Part shown: positions 8,827 to 18,145 of the stretch, piece after piece | How the letters are laid out: each line of letters opens with the position of its first letter | Numbering within the stretch: the stretch's first letter is position 1 | Source: Mucilaginibacter myungsuensis | GTDB taxonomy: Bacteria > Bacteroidota > Bacteroidia > Sphingobacteriales > Sphingobacteriaceae | Assembly (NCBI RefSeq): GCF_015222005.1 | Contig: NZ_JADFFL010000003.1 | Location: 496,001 to 560,000 of the forward strand | Length of the DNA: 64,000 nucleotides | Direction of reading: 5' to 3' | Translations under genes and position numbers: made by a program | Notes under the pieces: model-generated | Seen by the model: only the letters and a program-made list of their open reading frames with translations | Databases searched by the model: none | What the model was told of the DNA's origin: nothing

Positions 8827-9810
8827 ATGACCGACGAACTTTATCAAAACCTGCATGTAGAGTGCCTCATCAGTGATGCGTCGCTGGCACGGATACAGGC
8901 CAAAGCCAATAAGCCCCGGCTTTTCTCTGTCCATTGGGAGGTTAAAACGCTGCTGTACATCGGCATCCTGGCGCTCACCGGCGGCTTGGGCTTACTGGTT
9001 TACGAGCATATCGACACGATCGGGCATCAGGCTATTTTGCTGTTCATCGCCCTGATCTGTGTGGGTAGCTTTGCCTACGGCTATAAAAAGCGCAAACCGT
9101 TCAGCGCCGAACTGGTGAAAGCACCCAACCCGGCGTTCGACTACGTGATCCTGTTAGGCAGCATCAGCATGCTTACTTTTTTGGGCTACCTGCAATATCA
9201 ATACAACTTTTTCGGTACTAATTACGGCTTGGCTACCTTTATACCCATGTTGGCCCTGTTCTTCATCGCCTACCGTTTTGATCATTTGGGGATACTGAGC
9301 ATGGCCATAGCCAACCTTGCGCTGTGGATGGGTGTGTCCGTCACCCCAAAAAAACTATTGCTAAATGCCGATTTTGATAACCTGACCATCATTTACACCT
9401 ACCTGGTTTTGGGCTGCTCTTTGTTAGCCTTATCTATAGCTACGCAGCGTTACAATTTTAAAAAGCATTTCAAATTCAGCTATCAGCATTACGGCATCCA
9501 TGTGTGTTATGTGGCTTTATTGGCGGGGTATTTTCATAATTATGATTCGTGGCTGGCGTTTGCGTTTGTGCTGGGCGTGGGTGTCTTATCGGTCATCATG
9601 TATCTGGACGCATTCAGGCACAGGTCATTCTATTTTATCTTGATCGTGCTGCTGTACAGCTATGTCATGATCAGTAGTTTGATGGTAAGGCTTACCTTTT
9701 CGGTAGGCGATGGTGCGCTGATCTTTTTCTTGCTGATGTACTTTGTAGGCTCGGCTATAGGTTTTATCTTTTTACTGATGGATATCAACAAAAAACTAAA
9801 AGCCGAATGA
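8827..9810 (+). CDS. Polytopic membrane protein, DUF2157-like
   Basis: 327 residues. A short cytoplasmic N-terminus (LISDASLARIQAKA) resembles the DUF2157 leader, followed by about ten hydrophobic helices starting at LLYIGILALTGGLGLLVY. No catalytic motif is visible. Its stop codon overlaps the start of the next gene by 4 bp (ATGA), so the two are translationally coupled and probably form a complex. The function is unknown. Confidence 0.75.
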   Translation: MTDELYQNLHVECLISDASLARIQAKANKPRLFSVHWEVKTLLYIGILALTGGLGLLVYEHIDTIGHQAILLFIALICVGSFAYGYKKRKPFSAELVKAPNPAFDYVILLGSISMLTFLGYLQYQYNFFGTNYGLATFIPMLALFFIAYRFDHLGILSMAIANLALWMGVSVTPKKLLLNADFDNLTIIYTYLVLGCSLLALSIATQRYNFKKHFKFSYQHYGIHVCYVALLAGYFHNYDSWLAFAFVLGVGVLSVIMYLDAFRHRSFYFILIVLLYSYVMISSLMVRLTFSVGDGALIFFLLMYFVGSAIGFIFLLMDINKKLKAE

Positions 9811-10970
9811 TCATTTATAACCAAACATGGCTGGCCAATTTACGCCTGCAAGATCAGGTAAAGGATGACTTGGACAGCGGACTGATCAGCCCCGAAGAGT
9901 TTAAGGCTATCACCCAAAAATATCTGGTAGGATTTTACACGCCCGGCATATTTGCGCGCGTGGGCATGGCCATATTAACCCTGATCGCGGTGCTTTTTGG
10001 CGATGGCCTGCTGGCATTCATGGCGGCATCGGCTAATATCATTGAAAGTTGGGGCTTTGTGCTTTTCCTGGCCATGTTAAGCTATTTTGTTCTGGAAACG
10101 CTGACCAAACAGAACAATTACTTCCGCGCCGGAGTGGATGACATGCTGACCCTGATAGCCGGTTGCCAAATAGTTGCCGTCTTCGTCATGATGATCGGCA
10201 ACGCCGATGGCTTTAACATCGCTATATCCTTCGTCGTTTTAGTTACAAGCCTATGGCTGACCATCCGTTTTAGCGACAGGTTAATGAGCGCCATAGCATC
10301 CTGCGCCGTTTTAGCCTTTATCTTTTTTGTATGGATACAACTGATACCCGCCGGCCTGGCCACCGCTCCTTTTATAATGATGACCGCCTCAGGCTGTCTG
10401 TATTGGTTAGCAGGGCGATATGCTGGCGATGCACGATACATCAACTATCGCGACTGCCTGTACATTACCCAAGCCATCGCTTTACTGGCCCTCTATGCCG
10501 CCGGGAATTACTTTGTGATACAGACCCTAAGCGCCGACATGGCCGGGCGGGAAGGTCCTGTGCCCTTTGGTAGGGTATTTTGGATATGGACCTTCGTGGT
10601 GCCATTCGTTTACATCGGCATTAGTGTGCGCAAAAAGGACGCGATGCTACTACGTATAGGCTTGCTGCTGATCGCGGCGGCTGTAGCCACTTTCCGCAAC
10701 TATTATCATGTGTTACCAACAGAAATAGCCCTAACGATAGCGGGGTCTGCTATGCTGCTGGTAGCTTTTGCTATCATGCGGTATCTGAAAGTGCCTAAAC
10801 ACGGCATCACCACGGCCGATCCTGACAAGATCAATTCCTTAGACCGCCTAAGGGTAGAGTCACTGATCGTTGCCGAGACCTTTTCGCACGCTCCCGATGC
10901 CCCTACCGACGATGGCACCAAATTTGGCGGTGGCAGCTTTGGCGGCGGCGGATCCAGCGCAAATTTTTAA
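9807..10970 (+). CDS. Polytopic membrane protein with glycine-rich tail, partner of the upstream gene
   Basis: 387 residues with an N-terminal helical region (LRLQDQVKDDLDSGLISPEE), about ten membrane segments and a cytoplasmic tail ending in FGGGSFGGGGSSANF. Glycine/serine tails of this type are also seen in TPM/DUF2207-like membrane proteins. Overlap with the upstream gene by ATGA indicates one operon. The function is unknown. The operon ends at the bidirectional hairpin at 11011-11049. Confidence 0.75.
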   Translation: MIIYNQTWLANLRLQDQVKDDLDSGLISPEEFKAITQKYLVGFYTPGIFARVGMAILTLIAVLFGDGLLAFMAASANIIESWGFVLFLAMLSYFVLETLTKQNNYFRAGVDDMLTLIAGCQIVAVFVMMIGNADGFNIAISFVVLVTSLWLTIRFSDRLMSAIASCAVLAFIFFVWIQLIPAGLATAPFIMMTASGCLYWLAGRYAGDARYINYRDCLYITQAIALLALYAAGNYFVIQTLSADMAGREGPVPFGRVFWIWTFVVPFVYIGISVRKKDAMLLRIGLLLIAAAVATFRNYYHVLPTEIALTIAGSAMLLVAFAIMRYLKVPKHGITTADPDKINSLDRLRVESLIVAETFSHAPDAPTDDGTKFGGGSFGGGGSSANF

Positions 10971-11010
10971 GGATGGTCTGACGATCATCTGTCGACGAAA
11001 AACCTCCATA

Positions 11011-11049
11011 AACAAAGAACGCCGGGCAAATGCTACGGCGTTCTTTGTT
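11011..11049. terminator. Bidirectional terminator between convergent genes
   Basis: AACAAAGAACGCCG and CGGCGTTCTTTGTT form a 14-bp perfect stem between the membrane-protein operon (+) and the PfkB kinase (-). Confidence 0.85.
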
Positions 11050-11067
11050 ATATATCAAGCGTTCAGC

Positions 11068-11988
11068 TTATTCCACGATCGCAAATTGCGACAAGGTGAC
11101 AAACTGCTGAATGCGGCCTGCAACTTCTTCTTTGGTCAGGTTCTTCAGTTTTTCAGTGCCGAATTTTTCTACACAGAACGAAGCCAGGGCAGATCCGTAA
11201 ATGATGGCGTTCTTCATATTATTAAAGTTTATGGTACCTACCTTAGCCAGGTAACCGATAAAGCCGCCTGCAAAGGTGTCACCCGCGCCCGTTGGGTCAA
11301 ACACATCAGCCAAAGGCAATGCCGGGGCCGAGAAGATCAGATCATCGCTGAACAGCAATGCGCCGTGCTCGCCTTTTTTAATGATCAGGTATCTGGGACC
11401 CATGGTCAAGATCTTACGGGCAGCTTTCACCAGCGAGTACTCGCCTGATAGTTGACGTGCCTCGGCATCGTTAATGGTCAGCACGTCCACCATTTTAATG
11501 GTTTCTAACAGGTCGTCCATAGCAATGTCCATCCAAAAATTCATGGTGTCCATCACGATCAGTTTAGGACGGTTTTTAAGCCTTTTGATAACCGTTTGCT
11601 GTATCTGTGGGGTAAGGTTACCCAGCATCAGGTATTCGCAATCCTGGTAGCTCTCAGGAATGATCGGATCAAAATCGGCCAATACGTTCAGTTCGGTCAC
11701 CAGGGTGTCGCGGCTGTTCATATCGTTATGGTAACGGCCGCTCCAAAAGAACGACTTTTCGCCCTGCTTGATCTGCAAACCCTCGGTATCGATATCGTGC
11801 GCGCCAAGATCGGCTATTTCCTCTTGCGGAAAGTCATCGCCCACAACAGCTACGATCTTTGTTTTATCATAAAAGTATGATGCCGCTAAGCTGGCATAAG
11901 TGGCCGCGCCGCCAACAATTTTATCTGTTTTACCAAATGGGGTCTCGATCGCGTCGAAAGCCACAGTGCCGATAACTACTAAACTCAT
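11068..11988 (-). CDS. PfkB-family carbohydrate kinase
   Basis: 306 residues of the ribokinase/PfkB fold. N-terminal GGAATYAS (about 26-33) is the substrate-binding glycine motif. C-terminal DPTGAGDTFAGGF (about 242-254) carries the anion hole and catalytic aspartate of GAGD. It is predicted to phosphorylate a sugar or nucleoside with ATP in the cytoplasm. The length and the opening MSLVVIGTVAFDAIETPFG match a Bacteroidota clade annotated only as sugar kinase or adenosine-kinase-like, so the substrate cannot be read from sequence. No operon partners. Confidence 0.9.
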   Translation of the reverse strand: MSLVVIGTVAFDAIETPFGKTDKIVGGAATYASLAASYFYDKTKIVAVVGDDFPQEEIADLGAHDIDTEGLQIKQGEKSFFWSGRYHNDMNSRDTLVTELNVLADFDPIIPESYQDCEYLMLGNLTPQIQQTVIKRLKNRPKLIVMDTMNFWMDIAMDDLLETIKMVDVLTINDAEARQLSGEYSLVKAARKILTMGPRYLIIKKGEHGALLFSDDLIFSAPALPLADVFDPTGAGDTFAGGFIGYLAKVGTINFNNMKNAIIYGSALASFCVEKFGTEKLKNLTKEEVAGRIQQFVTLSQFAIVE

Positions 11989-12156
11989 TTATAGTGTTTT
12001 GAAAATTTTGCTGCAAATATTGTGATTTTATAGCAGTAATCATACCCTCTCACCCCACAGATGCGGCTCAAAATAGTAATGAGGGAAATTTTCGGAATTA
12101 GCATAAGATCATACGCTTGTCATCTTAATATGTAAATGCCATACAATTGAGCTATT

Positions 12157-12174
12157 TGTCTCACATTTGAGACA
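12157..12174 (+). promoter_or_regulatory. Candidate TetR operator overlapping the start codon
   Basis: TGTCTCA catt TGAGACA is a perfect 7-4-7 inverted repeat whose last base is the A of the TetR ATG at 12174. The position would let the repressor block its own transcription and that of the downstream reductase. Confidence 0.6.
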
Positions 12175-12740
12175 TGAACACCGACCAACTTATTGTTGAC
12201 GCAGCCATTGCCACCTTTGATAGCGACCCATCAGCCCCGCTTGAACAGGTAGCCGAACGGGCCGGGGTGACCCGACGTACATTGCACCGCTACTTTAAAG
12301 ACCGTGCAGAATTACTTACGGCTTGCGAAACCACTATGCAAGACCGCTGCCTGGAGGCTATTAAAGCCGCTCTTCACAACCATTCGGCACCGATGGCGCA
12401 GTTAGAGCAGGTACTTTACGCCCTGATAGATTGCGGGAGTAAATACACTTTCCTGAAAAAGAAACATGAGTACCGGCACCATCAGCATGCATCCGGCAAT
12501 ACCAACTGCAACACTTACGACAGGATAACTGGCATGTGGCAAGGTGTGATCATTCTACTGCAAAACCTTGGGCAGATAGACAAGGAATTACCATCGGCCT
12601 GGATATTTCAATGTTTCACGGGGATGATCGGCACCGCTGTAACCGCACTGCAAAGCGGCGACATTGCCGTTAACGACATCAAAAAACTGGCTTGGGGCAG
12701 CTTTAGCAAAAGCATAGGCTTAACTACAAACAACATCTAA
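12174..12740 (+). CDS. TetR-family transcriptional regulator
   Basis: 188 residues. The N-terminal helix-turn-helix is clear (LEQVAERAGVTRRTLHRYFKD, about 22-42), followed by a divergent ligand-binding domain. The start codon lies within a perfect inverted repeat, which supports autoregulation. The next gene begins 10 bp after the stop, so regulator and thioredoxin-reductase-like enzyme are an operon, and the inducer is probably a thiol-reactive or redox compound handled by that enzyme (inference). Confidence 0.88.
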   Translation: MNTDQLIVDAAIATFDSDPSAPLEQVAERAGVTRRTLHRYFKDRAELLTACETTMQDRCLEAIKAALHNHSAPMAQLEQVLYALIDCGSKYTFLKKKHEYRHHQHASGNTNCNTYDRITGMWQGVIILLQNLGQIDKELPSAWIFQCFTGMIGTAVTALQSGDIAVNDIKKLAWGSFSKSIGLTTNNI

Positions 12741-12750
12741 AACTGACACT

Positions 12751-13650
12751 ATGAAAACCGAACAATACGATGTGATCATTATAGGCGGCAGTTATGCCGG
12801 TCTGTCCGCGGCTATGGCCTTGGGCCGTTCATTACAAAAAGTGCTGATCATTGACGGTGGACAACCCTGCAACCGGCAAACACCTGCATCGCATAATTTT
12901 ATTACTCATGATGGGGAAACACCTGCCGCCATCGCTCAAAAGGCAAAAGAAGAAGTGTTGGCTTACCCTACCGTGCAATGGCTGGATGGCTTTGTACAAC
13001 AGGTATCGGGCAGTAACCTCAACTTTATGGTAACCACAGACATAGAAACGTTCAGCGCGAAGAAGATCCTGTTCGCCACAGGAGTTAAGGATCTGATGCC
13101 CGACATAGCGGGCTTTGCCGAGTGCTGGGGCATATCAGCCATACATTGTCCTTACTGCCATGGCTACGAATACCGCGACGCACCAACGGGGATATTGATC
13201 AACGGCGATATGTCCTTCGACTTTGGCAAATTCATCCAGCATTGGACCAAAAGCCTTACCATCTTTACTAATGGTCCGCACGGTATGACCGGCGAAATTT
13301 ATCAGCAGATCACAGCGCGAGGCATCAAGGTAATTGAGACAGAACTGACCAAGATATCGCATCAGGACGGCTATATCAACGCCGTACACCTTGCTAACGG
13401 TGATAAGATAAAGCTGGAAGCACTTTACGCGCGTTTGCCGTTTGATGGCAGTAAACTGCCACAACAAATAGGTTGTACCATAACCGATGATGGCTATTTA
13501 GCAGTTGACGAATTTAAAGCCACCAATATACCCGGCGTGTTCGCCGCGGGTGATAATACCACCCGTATGCGTTCGGTCGCTTACGCCGTGGGAGCGGGTA
13601 GTGTAGCCGGGGCCATGATCAATCACCAACTTATACAGGAAACGGAGTGA
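12751..13650 (+). CDS. FAD/NAD(P)-dependent oxidoreductase, thioredoxin-reductase-like
   Basis: 299 residues. N-terminal FAD-binding Rossmann motif IIIGGSYAGLSAA (about 8-20), central CPYC (about 133-136) followed by HGYEYRD, and the C-terminal FAD motif GVFAAGDNTT. The CPYCHGYE variant is typical of the group that includes fungal GliT-like dithiol oxidases and bacterial TrxR-like enzymes. The central NAD(P) domain appears reduced, because the usual GGGxSA motif is not obvious (GDMSFDFGK instead), so its electron donor is uncertain. It is the second gene of the TetR operon. Confidence 0.85.
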   Translation: MKTEQYDVIIIGGSYAGLSAAMALGRSLQKVLIIDGGQPCNRQTPASHNFITHDGETPAAIAQKAKEEVLAYPTVQWLDGFVQQVSGSNLNFMVTTDIETFSAKKILFATGVKDLMPDIAGFAECWGISAIHCPYCHGYEYRDAPTGILINGDMSFDFGKFIQHWTKSLTIFTNGPHGMTGEIYQQITARGIKVIETELTKISHQDGYINAVHLANGDKIKLEALYARLPFDGSKLPQQIGCTITDDGYLAVDEFKATNIPGVFAAGDNTTRMRSVAYAVGAGSVAGAMINHQLIQETE

Positions 13651-13737
13651 CAAGAACACATCGCAAGGTGTCGACGCAAAATTAATTGCAAGATTATCAG
13701 CCAAAAACAAAATATTTTAAATTTTTTCTTGCCGGAT

Positions 13738-13769
13738 GTTGTGAAATATCGGGGATAATCCTACTTTTG
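13738..13769 (+). promoter_or_regulatory. Promoter of tRNA-Asn
   Basis: GTTG at 13738-13741 and TACTTTTG at 13762-13769 are separated by 20 bp, matching the Bacteroidota primary promoter (TTTG-N17-23-TAnnTTTG). The tRNA begins 22 bp downstream. Confidence 0.75.
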
Positions 13770-13791
13770 CACACTCCAAACCGGAAAACAC

Positions 13792-13865
13792 TCCTGAGTA
13801 GCTCAGCCGGTTAGAGCATCTGACTGTTAATCAGAGGGTCGCTGGTTCGAGCCCAGCCTCAGGAG
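13792..13865 (+). tRNA. tRNA-Asn (GTT)
   Basis: A complete cloverleaf: acceptor TCCTGAG/CTCAGGA, anticodon stem CTGACTGTTAATCAG with GTT anticodon, T-arm CTGGTTCGAGCCCAG, discriminator G as expected for asparagine. No CCA is encoded. It has its own promoter and terminator. Confidence 0.97.
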
Positions 13866-13872
13866 CAAATGC

Positions 13873-13907
13873 AAAAAGCCTTACCATGTCCGGTAAGGCT
13901 TTTTTTG
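13873..13907 (+). terminator. Terminator of tRNA-Asn
   Basis: AAAAAGCCTTACC atgtc CGGTAAGGCTTTTTTT, a perfect stem with a T7 run. The rest of the gap to 14159 contains no recognised feature. Confidence 0.9.
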
Positions 13908-14159
13908 TATAATGCGGGCATGATCCCTTTTAACCTTCTCCATAGCGTCGACCTGACATCGTTTGCGGAAAAAAAATATCTATGGCATCTACCAACCTTA
14001 GGAAAAACACGCGACCTTAGCTATGCGCTTCAATGACCTGACCGGTCAAAAAAGGCTGCTTGATAAACCAAATACAACACCCTCGGTAAGACCTTTGTGA
14101 CAGTGGACCTTATGCCTATCTGCCACGATATTGCTATCTTGACCGTACAATAACCAATT

Positions 14160-16397
14160 ATGAAAAAAACCAATACTCTTGTTCTGATAGGGATGATCTT
14201 ACCGGTCATCGGCTATGGCCAAGCTAAGGCACGCCTGACAAGTTATGTGAACCCGCTGATAGGCACCACCGTATTGACCGACCCTAAAGACCTTGGCTAC
14301 GACCCGCCCTGGCGCACCTGGAATGGCCTTACCGGCCCCGGCGCTACCCTGCCACATGGAATGGTACAGGCTACGCCGGTCACTACCTATGGTAGCGGCA
14401 GCGGGTATGAATACGAGGTAAAAACCATCAAAGCTATCGCGCAAACAAGCGGCAACCATTGGGGCGACCTTAACATCCCCGTCATGCCGTTAGAGGGTAC
14501 TAATTTCACGGCGGATGATTTTGCGTCGACATTCAGTCATGCTAAAGAAACCGTTCGCCCGGGCTATTATCAGGTGATACTGGATCGCTATAAGATCAAC
14601 GCCGAACTTACCGCTACCACCCGGGCTGCTTACCACAAATACACTTACACAGGTGGTCAGGATAAAAAGCTTGCCTTTGATCTGGTACATGCGGGCGGCG
14701 GCAGCAGTACCTGGGAACTTAACCAGGCCGGCGATAATATCGTTGTCGGGAAGCAAGGCGGCCTGTATTTTTACGCGGTGCTGAACCACAAGATCAAAAG
14801 CATCGATATCAACAAGCGTAACCCGGTGCAGCCAGAGATACCGCGTAGTGGCCAAGGTGCAGGTGGTCAGCGGAAACTTACGGGCAATATCGATGTCCCG
14901 GTCCTCAGTTTCGAACGGTCTGATAAACCATTGGAGCTTAAGATAGCCATATCGCGCGTGAGTGCCGACGGTGCAAAACTTAATTACGAGAAAGAGATCG
15001 CCAACAAAACCTTCGATCAGGTTTATAAAGAGGCGGACGCCATTTGGGAGCAAGCACTGAACAAGATAAAAGTTACCGGCGGCACTCAAAAGCAAAAGGT
15101 GATGTTTTACTCGTGCCTGTACAGACAGTTCTGTTCGCCAAGCATCACCAGCGATGCTGACGGCAAGATAGCGCTTGGCGGCGGAAGGCGACAAGGTGCA
15201 GGTGCGGCAGTTCCGAGAGATACGATACCCGGCTTTGACACTTATGCCAGCCCAGCCATCTGGGATGTTTTCCGTACCCAGCTCCCGGTGCTTGACCTGG
15301 TACAGCCTGAGGTCAGCAACAACATTATCAGATCCATGATCCTTGGCGGGGAGCGGTCAGGTTTCCTGGCTACATCATTCCACGGCGATTTCGCATCCTC
15401 TTTCATTGCCGGGGCATACGCCCGTGGGATCAGGAATTACAATGCCAAAAAAGCCTATCAGCTAATGTTGAATAATGCTAATACCCCAACAGGTGGCGAT
15501 GTACGTGGCGCAAGACCGCACAACGCCCAGTACCTGAAATTAGGTTACGTACCCGAAGCGGACATCGCCAGCCCGACGACCGAAACGGTATCGACGGCCG
15601 GTACTACTAAAACGCTGGAGTTTGCCTATTCGGACTATGCCATCGCACAAATGGCTAAAGCGCTGGGCGATCAAGAGACCTTTAACTTGATGACCAAACG
15701 CAGTCAGAACTATAGAAACGTGTTCGACGCGCAGACCGGATTTATGCGGGGCCGCCTGGCGGATGGGAAATGGGTTACGCCATTTGATCCAGGTTATCCA
15801 TATTACGAGTTTATGTACCGCGAGGCAAATGCCTGGCAGGCTTCATTTTTTGTCCCGCAGGATACTAAAGGACTTATATCACTATATAAAAGTCCGAAGG
15901 ATTTTGAACTTAAGATAGATTCGCTGTTCTCAGTACCATGGGGCGGCTATGCAAAAGATAACCTCTCATGCTTTTTGGGGCAATTTTGCATGGGTAACCA
16001 ACCCGATTTTACTTACCCATACCTTTATTACTTTATAAACAAGCCCGAAAAGTCGCAAGCTATACTTACCAAATTATTGACAGATTACTTTGGCATGGGG
16101 CCTGAAGGCCTTGCGCTGGCCGGCATGGACGACTATGGCTCACTCACCGGATGGTACGTATTTAATGCCATGGGTATCTATCCTTACTCACCCGCTGATC
16201 CGGAATATATCGTATCCGTACCGATCTTTGGAAAAGTTGAGATGCAGCTTGGTAACGGTAAAAAATTCACCATTGTTAAAAAAGGTAACGGTAAAAACAT
16301 CAGCAAATTGACTATCGGCGGTGCTCCGATCAAAGGTTGGTCGGTTAACTACGATGATATCAGTAAGGGAAAGCAACTAGCTATCTATACCAAATAA
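14160..16397 (+). CDS. GH92 family alpha-mannosidase
   Basis: Secreted Ca-dependent exo-alpha-mannosidase of glycoside hydrolase family 92, acting on N-glycan or yeast-type mannans. 745 residues with a signal peptide (LVLIGMILPVIGYG-Q). The family opening YVNPLIGT and the GPGATLPHGMVQ stretch are present, as are the (alpha/alpha)6-barrel blocks (FHGDFASSFIAGAYARG) and the C-terminal GWYVFNAMGIYPYSP block followed by YIVSVPIF. There are no SusC/D partners. The preceding 290 bp presumably hold its own promoter. The linkage specificity (alpha-1,2, 1,3 or 1,6) cannot be read. Confidence 0.92.
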   Translation: MKKTNTLVLIGMILPVIGYGQAKARLTSYVNPLIGTTVLTDPKDLGYDPPWRTWNGLTGPGATLPHGMVQATPVTTYGSGSGYEYEVKTIKAIAQTSGNHWGDLNIPVMPLEGTNFTADDFASTFSHAKETVRPGYYQVILDRYKINAELTATTRAAYHKYTYTGGQDKKLAFDLVHAGGGSSTWELNQAGDNIVVGKQGGLYFYAVLNHKIKSIDINKRNPVQPEIPRSGQGAGGQRKLTGNIDVPVLSFERSDKPLELKIAISRVSADGAKLNYEKEIANKTFDQVYKEADAIWEQALNKIKVTGGTQKQKVMFYSCLYRQFCSPSITSDADGKIALGGGRRQGAGAAVPRDTIPGFDTYASPAIWDVFRTQLPVLDLVQPEVSNNIIRSMILGGERSGFLATSFHGDFASSFIAGAYARGIRNYNAKKAYQLMLNNANTPTGGDVRGARPHNAQYLKLGYVPEADIASPTTETVSTAGTTKTLEFAYSDYAIAQMAKALGDQETFNLMTKRSQNYRNVFDAQTGFMRGRLADGKWVTPFDPGYPYYEFMYREANAWQASFFVPQDTKGLISLYKSPKDFELKIDSLFSVPWGGYAKDNLSCFLGQFCMGNQPDFTYPYLYYFINKPEKSQAILTKLLTDYFGMGPEGLALAGMDDYGSLTGWYVFNAMGIYPYSPADPEYIVSVPIFGKVEMQLGNGKKFTIVKKGNGKNISKLTIGGAPIKGWSVNYDDISKGKQLAIYTK

Positions 16398-16426
16398 CAA
16401 GGTCACATTCATAAACTATAAACCAC

Positions 16427-16852
16427 ATGAGAGCAATTAACCCCTGGATCAACTTCAACGGGAATGCCGAAGAAGCATTCAACTTTTACAGGTCGGTTTT
16501 TGGCGGCGAGTTTTCAAAGATCGTGCGCCTTAAAGACCTTGCCAGCGAGGAGTTCCAGATCCCGGCCGAGGATGCTGACAAGATCATGCAGATCGCGCTG
16601 CCAATAGGTAAAAAGAATGTGTTGATCGCTAACGATGTACCATCGTTTTTGGGAACGGTTAATGAGAACGAGAACCGCTCGAAGATCATGGTCAGCACCG
16701 AAAGCCGCGAAGAAGCAGACCAAATATTTAACGGACTATCTGCCGGCGGAGACGTAGAAGGCCCGATCGGCGATACACCTTGGGGCACCTATGCCGGGAT
16801 GTTCAGAGATAAATATGGTATCGAGTGGATAGTGGAGTTTGATGGGGAGTAG
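16427..16852 (+). CDS. VOC-superfamily protein, PhnB-like
   Basis: 141 residues of the glyoxalase/vicinal-oxygen-chelate fold, with the PhnB-type opening INPWINFNGNAEEAFNFYRS and the closing DKYGIEWIVEF. Proteins of this group are small cytoplasmic dimers, and most lack an assigned reaction. It starts 29 bp after the GH92 stop and may be cotranscribed with it, though a functional link is not obvious. Confidence 0.85.
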   Translation: MRAINPWINFNGNAEEAFNFYRSVFGGEFSKIVRLKDLASEEFQIPAEDADKIMQIALPIGKKNVLIANDVPSFLGTVNENENRSKIMVSTESREEADQIFNGLSAGGDVEGPIGDTPWGTYAGMFRDKYGIEWIVEFDGE

Positions 16853-16932
16853 CTATCAGAATTACAAAGCCTTGCAGTACATACAGCAGGGCTTTGTAGT
16901 TTACGGAAGCCTGTATATGAATTACGTTGTTG

Positions 16933-16940
16933 TATATTTG
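16933..16940 (+). promoter_or_regulatory. -7 promoter element (TATATTTG)
   Basis: Exact match to TAnnTTTG 18 bp upstream of the ATG at 16959. No convincing -33 TTTG at the right spacing. Confidence 0.4.
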
Positions 16941-16958
16941 CCTTAGATACGCATCTAC

Positions 16959-17246
16959 ATGGATATCGCTCAATTTCGTACTACCCTCACCTCATCCACT
17001 ACGCCCGCCAACCTCTCCATCCAGCTCCAAAGCCTTTGGTACGATGGTAAAGGCGACTGGCGCAAAGCGCATGATCTTATCGATCAGCTTACTGACCAGC
17101 CATCGGCCTGGGTACATGCTTACCTGCACCGCAAGGAAGGCGATATTTGGAATGCTGACTATTGGTACAACAGGGCAAGGCAAAAGCGCCCTAACGTTTC
17201 ATTAGATGAGGAATGGGAACAATTGGTGGTGCATTTTCTGGGATAG
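16959..17246 (+). CDS. Conserved hypothetical protein, 95 aa
   Basis: Small soluble tryptophan-rich protein (LWYDGKGDWRKAHDLIDQ, YWYNRARQKRPNVSLDEEWE) with a TPR-like helical look and no signal peptide. It has its own -7 promoter motif and codon use like its neighbours, which favours a real gene. No function is recognised. Confidence 0.65.
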   Translation: MDIAQFRTTLTSSTTPANLSIQLQSLWYDGKGDWRKAHDLIDQLTDQPSAWVHAYLHRKEGDIWNADYWYNRARQKRPNVSLDEEWEQLVVHFLG

Positions 17247-17306
17247 GCCGTTCTGTGCCGTATTAGTACACCAAGAGTCCTGCATGAACAAGGCTCTTTG
17301 TTTTTG

Positions 17307-17314
17307 TACATTTG
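17307..17314 (+). promoter_or_regulatory. -7 promoter element (TACATTTG) of truC
   Basis: Exact TAnnTTTG only 5 bp before the ATG at 17320, which would give a leaderless or near-leaderless transcript. Its position inside the upstream extension of the frame argues that the true start is 17320, not 17206. Confidence 0.5.
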
Positions 17315-17319
17315 CCCCA

Positions 17320-18012
17320 ATGTTAGATATCCTGTACCGCGACGAGCACCTGATCGCCATTAACAAATCCCACGGACTGATGGTCCACCGCTCATCCATA
17401 GCTGCCGATGTTGAGGAGTTTGCCATACAGATCCTGCGCGATCAGATAGGCGAGAAGGTATACCCCGCCCACCGCATCGACCGCAAAACAGGCGGTGTAT
17501 TGCTATTTGCCCTGAATAAAGAGGCCGAGATAGCCATGCAAAAGCAGTTTATGGAAGGGCAGGTAACTAAGAAATACCTTGCCGTACTACGCGGGCACAC
17601 TATACATCAGGAGTCTATCGACTATCCTTTACGGAAAGAGAACGGCACCTTGCAAGATGCCCATACAGACTATACCACACTGCAACGTGTAGAGTTGCCG
17701 ATACCTTTAGGTAAACATCCTACATCACGCTATTCATTGGTGGAAGCCGTACCCACCACAGGTCGTATGCATCAATTACGCAAACACTTCGCCCATATTT
17801 TCCACCCCATCATTGGCGATCGTACCCATGGTTGCAACAAACAGAATAAATTCTTTTTAGAACAATGGGAGATGACCACGATGCTACTGCACGCAAGTTA
17901 TCAGTCATTTTTGCATCCGGTGACAGGGGAACGAATAGTTATTGAGGCACCTTTGCGGGATGAGTTTACGGGGGCGATGAGGGTGTTGGGGTTTGATCTA
18001 AAGATATCCTAA
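17320..18012 (+). CDS. truC: tRNA pseudouridine synthase C (TruC)
   Basis: RluA-family pseudouridine synthase. The 231-residue protein from the ATG at 17320 begins MLDILYRDEHLIAINKSHGL and aligns from the first residue with E. coli TruC, which modifies U65 of tRNAs. The catalytic motif is AHRIDRKTGGVLLF, with the active-site Asp in HRID. TTGRMHQLRKHFAHI, IIGDRTHG and MLLHA are the other family blocks. The frame is open back to 17206, but that extension covers the end of the preceding gene and the promoter motif, so it was rejected. Confidence 0.9.
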   Translation: MLDILYRDEHLIAINKSHGLMVHRSSIAADVEEFAIQILRDQIGEKVYPAHRIDRKTGGVLLFALNKEAEIAMQKQFMEGQVTKKYLAVLRGHTIHQESIDYPLRKENGTLQDAHTDYTTLQRVELPIPLGKHPTSRYSLVEAVPTTGRMHQLRKHFAHIFHPIIGDRTHGCNKQNKFFLEQWEMTTMLLHASYQSFLHPVTGERIVIEAPLRDEFTGAMRVLGFDLKIS

Positions 18013-18017
18013 AAAGC

Positions 18018-18140
18018 TATGTCATCCCGATGAGCGAAGGTGAGACACGAGCGCAGGGGCGACAGAGGGAACTTCTACGTGCGATAAGCGACGTGGCGGG
18101 TCCTCACGTATAAGGTCTCTCCCGTTGGTCGAGATGACAT
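18018..18140. repeat. Palindromic intergenic element with GTCATCnCGA ends
   Basis: It begins ATGTCATCCCGA and ends TCGAGATGACAT (inverted, one mismatch). The body contains CCAACGGGAGAGACCTTATA on the minus strand and ACGTGCGATAAGCGACGTGG. It is non-coding and lies between convergent genes. Confidence 0.6.
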
Positions 18141-18145
18141 AAAAT

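Noticed and set aside
17206..17319. Upstream extension of truC
   Set aside because: It overlaps the preceding gene and the TACATTTG promoter motif, and the alignment with TruC begins at the ATG at 17320.
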